From Pseudomonadota bacterium (GTDB taxonomy: Bacteria; Pseudomonadota; Gammaproteobacteria; Burkholderiales; Burkholderiaceae): a stretch of DNA of 7,478 nucleotides. The stretch is taken from assembly GCA_963205525.1 (NCBI GenBank), contig CAUJJP010000137.1:1-7478 (forward strand), given 5' to 3'. Both the position numbers and the translations under genes were made by a program. The notes under the pieces are model-generated. The model did not search any database and had not been told where the DNA came from. It saw only the letters and a program-made list of their open reading frames with translations. Positions 6,428 through 7,478 of this stretch are shown in pieces; the first letter of the stretch is position 1; the number at the start of each line of letters is the position of its first letter.

Positions 6428-7120
6428 ATGCCGATCCTGATCCCGATTCTCCAGGGGCTGCGCCTGTTCGACCAGTTGCCCGTCGAGAAGCTGGCCCAGG
6501 TTGCGGACCACATGAACGAGCGACGCGCCGAGCGGCGCGAGGTCGTCGTGAAGCGCGGCGATCTCGGGGCCGGACTCGGCTTTCTGATCGAGGGGCGCCT
6601 GCAGGGTGTCAATTTTACGCTGGACGGCAAGGAAGTCGGCACTGACTTCATCGAGAACGGCGATTTCTTCGGCGAACTGTCCGTGATCGATGGGCGACCT
6701 GCCCCTGAGTACGTGATCGCGGTGGCGCCGTCGCGCGTGACCTTCCTGGACCGCGAGCGCGCGCGCGAGTTGATGTTCTCCACCCCGGCAGGGGCAGAAG
6801 CGGTCGCCCGGCGCCTGGCCGAGCGCATGCGCCGGGCCGCAAGTCACCGGGCGCTGCTGGCCCTGCCGAGTTCGTTTCAGCGCGTCTGCGCGCAACTGGT
6901 TCTGCTGGCGCAACGTCGCAACGGCATCGTGGTGATCATCACCCCACCCACCCACCAGGAAATCGCCATCATGGTCAATACGAGTCGCGAGACCGTGACA
7001 CGGACTCTACAGTTCCTGCAGACCATGAAGGTGGTGGCGCGCGAGGGGAGTGACCTGATGGTCAGCCAGCCCGACATCCTTCAGCAGGCCGCAGACGGCA
7101 AGGTCGCGCCAAGCAAGTAG
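6428..7120 (+). CDS. Crp/Fnr-family transcriptional regulator with altered cNMP pocket
   Basis: The protein has 230 residues from ATG 6428. TTG 6422 is an alternative (two more residues) and lies at better distance from GAAGGG at 6405-6410. Residues about 10-115 form a cNMP-binding fold (FLIEGRLQGV, NGDFFGELSVIDG), 116-150 the dimer helix, and 150-225 the HTH_Crp winged helix. The recognition helix, THQEIAIMVNTSRETVTRTL at 175-194, carries S186-R187-E188-T189-V190-x-R192, like E. coli CRP S179-R180-E181-T182-V183-x-R185. It should therefore read TGTGA-type half sites. Glu83 of the pocket is kept, but the Arg-Ser pair that holds the cyclic phosphate (usually x-P-R-S-A) is replaced by P91-A92-P93-E94, so classical cAMP binding is doubtful. 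There is no Cys cluster for an Fnr-type iron-sulfur centre; the only Cys is Cys154. It is divergent from the FecR operon and probably regulates itself, that operon and the RTX gene. Confidence 0.9.
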   Translation: MPILIPILQGLRLFDQLPVEKLAQVADHMNERRAERREVVVKRGDLGAGLGFLIEGRLQGVNFTLDGKEVGTDFIENGDFFGELSVIDGRPAPEYVIAVAPSRVTFLDRERARELMFSTPAGAEAVARRLAERMRRAASHRALLALPSSFQRVCAQLVLLAQRRNGIVVIITPPTHQEIAIMVNTSRETVTRTLQFLQTMKVVAREGSDLMVSQPDILQQAADGKVAPSK

Positions 7121-7123
7121 CGA

Positions 7124-7163
7124 GGCCGGGTTTCGACGACGCTTGGAGGCGTTGCTTCCGGCC
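7124..7163. terminator. Nested hairpin between convergent genes, possible two-way terminator
   Basis: An outer stem GGCCGG (7124-7129) / CCGGCC (7158-7163) encloses an inner stem CGACGC (7137-7142) / GCGTTG (7149-7154), which has one G-T pair and a six-base loop. It begins four bases after the regulator's stop and ends 29 bases before the stop of the convergent polysaccharide gene, where a shared terminator is expected. There is no T-tract on either side, so it is weak evidence. Confidence 0.4.
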
Positions 7164-7192
7164 GACGTGGTCGCGGGCTACGCGCCAGAGCG

Positions 7193-7478
7193 TCACGATT
7201 CGCGCTCCCGGTATTCGGGAACGAGGTCGCGCAGCCGCGCCCTGACGAGCGATTCGTCCTGGGGATCGGCTTGTTGCGACCAGCGCAGCAGCGCTTCAAT
7301 GTCGGAACCGGCCGACGCAATTCTTGCCACCCGCAGGCGCTCGATGGCGGTGGGCAGCGTGGCGTCGCTGTCGGCCAGCAGTTCCTCGTAGAGCTTCTCG
7401 CCGGGGCGCAGGCCGGTGAAGACGATGGGGATCTCCTGCAGGGTGTGGCCGGCCATGCGGATGAGGTCGCGCGCGAGG
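7193..7478 (-). CDS. CapD/WbpM-like nucleotide-sugar dehydratase/epimerase, C-terminal end (cut by window edge)
   Basis: Only the last 94 or so residues are visible; the frame is open to the right edge (LARDLIRMAG) and ends at TGA 7195-7193. The segment PIVFTGLRPGEKLYEELLAD is the hallmark near the C-terminus of the polysaccharide biosynthesis family CapD/WbpM/FlaA1 (PF02719). These are short-chain dehydrogenase-fold enzymes that convert UDP-N-acetylglucosamine for O-antigen, capsule or exopolysaccharide. The visible tail (SDIEALLRWSQQ, DLVPEYRERES) is usual for membrane-bound long forms, but whether this is a long or short form cannot be seen. The active-site residues lie outside the window. 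It is convergent with the Crp-family gene and probably belongs to a surface polysaccharide cluster to the right. Confidence 0.85.
   Translation of the reverse strand, partial: LARDLIRMAGHTLQEIPIVFTGLRPGEKLYEELLADSDATLPTAIERLRVARIASAGSDIEALLRWSQQADPQDESLVRARLRDLVPEYRERES

Noticed and set aside
6931..6943. Perfect palindrome GGTGATCATCACC
   Set aside because: It lies inside the regulator gene and is explained by Val-Ile-Ile-Thr codons; wrong spacing for a CRP site.

Overview
The window is GC-rich (codon third positions mostly G or C) and reads like a Gram-negative proteobacterium, most likely a betaproteobacterium. That placement is an inference from base composition and gene families. Nearly all of it is coding. 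There are six genes, two of them cut by the window edges, and no tRNA, rRNA, IS element or CRISPR array is visible.

Layout. At the left edge (1-890, minus) is the N-terminal part of a large RTX/S-layer-like surface protein with no signal peptide. A 360-bp intergenic region (891-1250) holds a perfect CRP-type palindrome, a 12-bp inverted repeat and several small hairpins. Next is a three-gene minus-strand operon, in transcription order: a secreted FecR-domain protein (6295-4907), a CHASE2 membrane protein with a class III cyclase-like domain (4858-2741), and a TPR plus outer-membrane beta-barrel protein (2744-1251) whose likely GTG start overlaps the previous stop as GTGA. A short divergent region (6296-6427) carries a second CRP-type palindrome, followed by a plus-strand Crp/Fnr-family regulator (6428-7120). 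At the right edge, convergent to it, is the C-terminus of a CapD/WbpM-like nucleotide-sugar dehydratase/epimerase for surface polysaccharide (7193-7478, minus).

How the genes may work together (inference). The regulator has an E. coli CRP-like recognition helix (S-R-E-T-V-x-R). The two intergenic palindromes match the DNA that such a helix reads and agree with each other at 12 of 16 core positions. One lies in the regulator/operon divergent promoter, the other upstream of the RTX gene, so one small regulon may join sensor operon, regulator and surface protein. Both halves of the expected cyclic-nucleotide pathway look degenerate. The cyclase domain lacks four of six canonical catalytic or substrate residues, and the regulator lacks the Arg-Ser pair that holds the cyclic phosphate in CRP. 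The circuit may therefore run on protein contacts or another ligand.

A second idea: the FecR protein ends in a small beta-barrel-like region resembling the C-terminal handle of TbpB/hemophilin-type cargo, and the operon's TPR+barrel protein has the architecture of a Slam (type XI secretion) translocon. The operon may thus encode an exported FecR-type protein, its exporter and an inner-membrane sensor, next to a surface-layer protein and polysaccharide gene.
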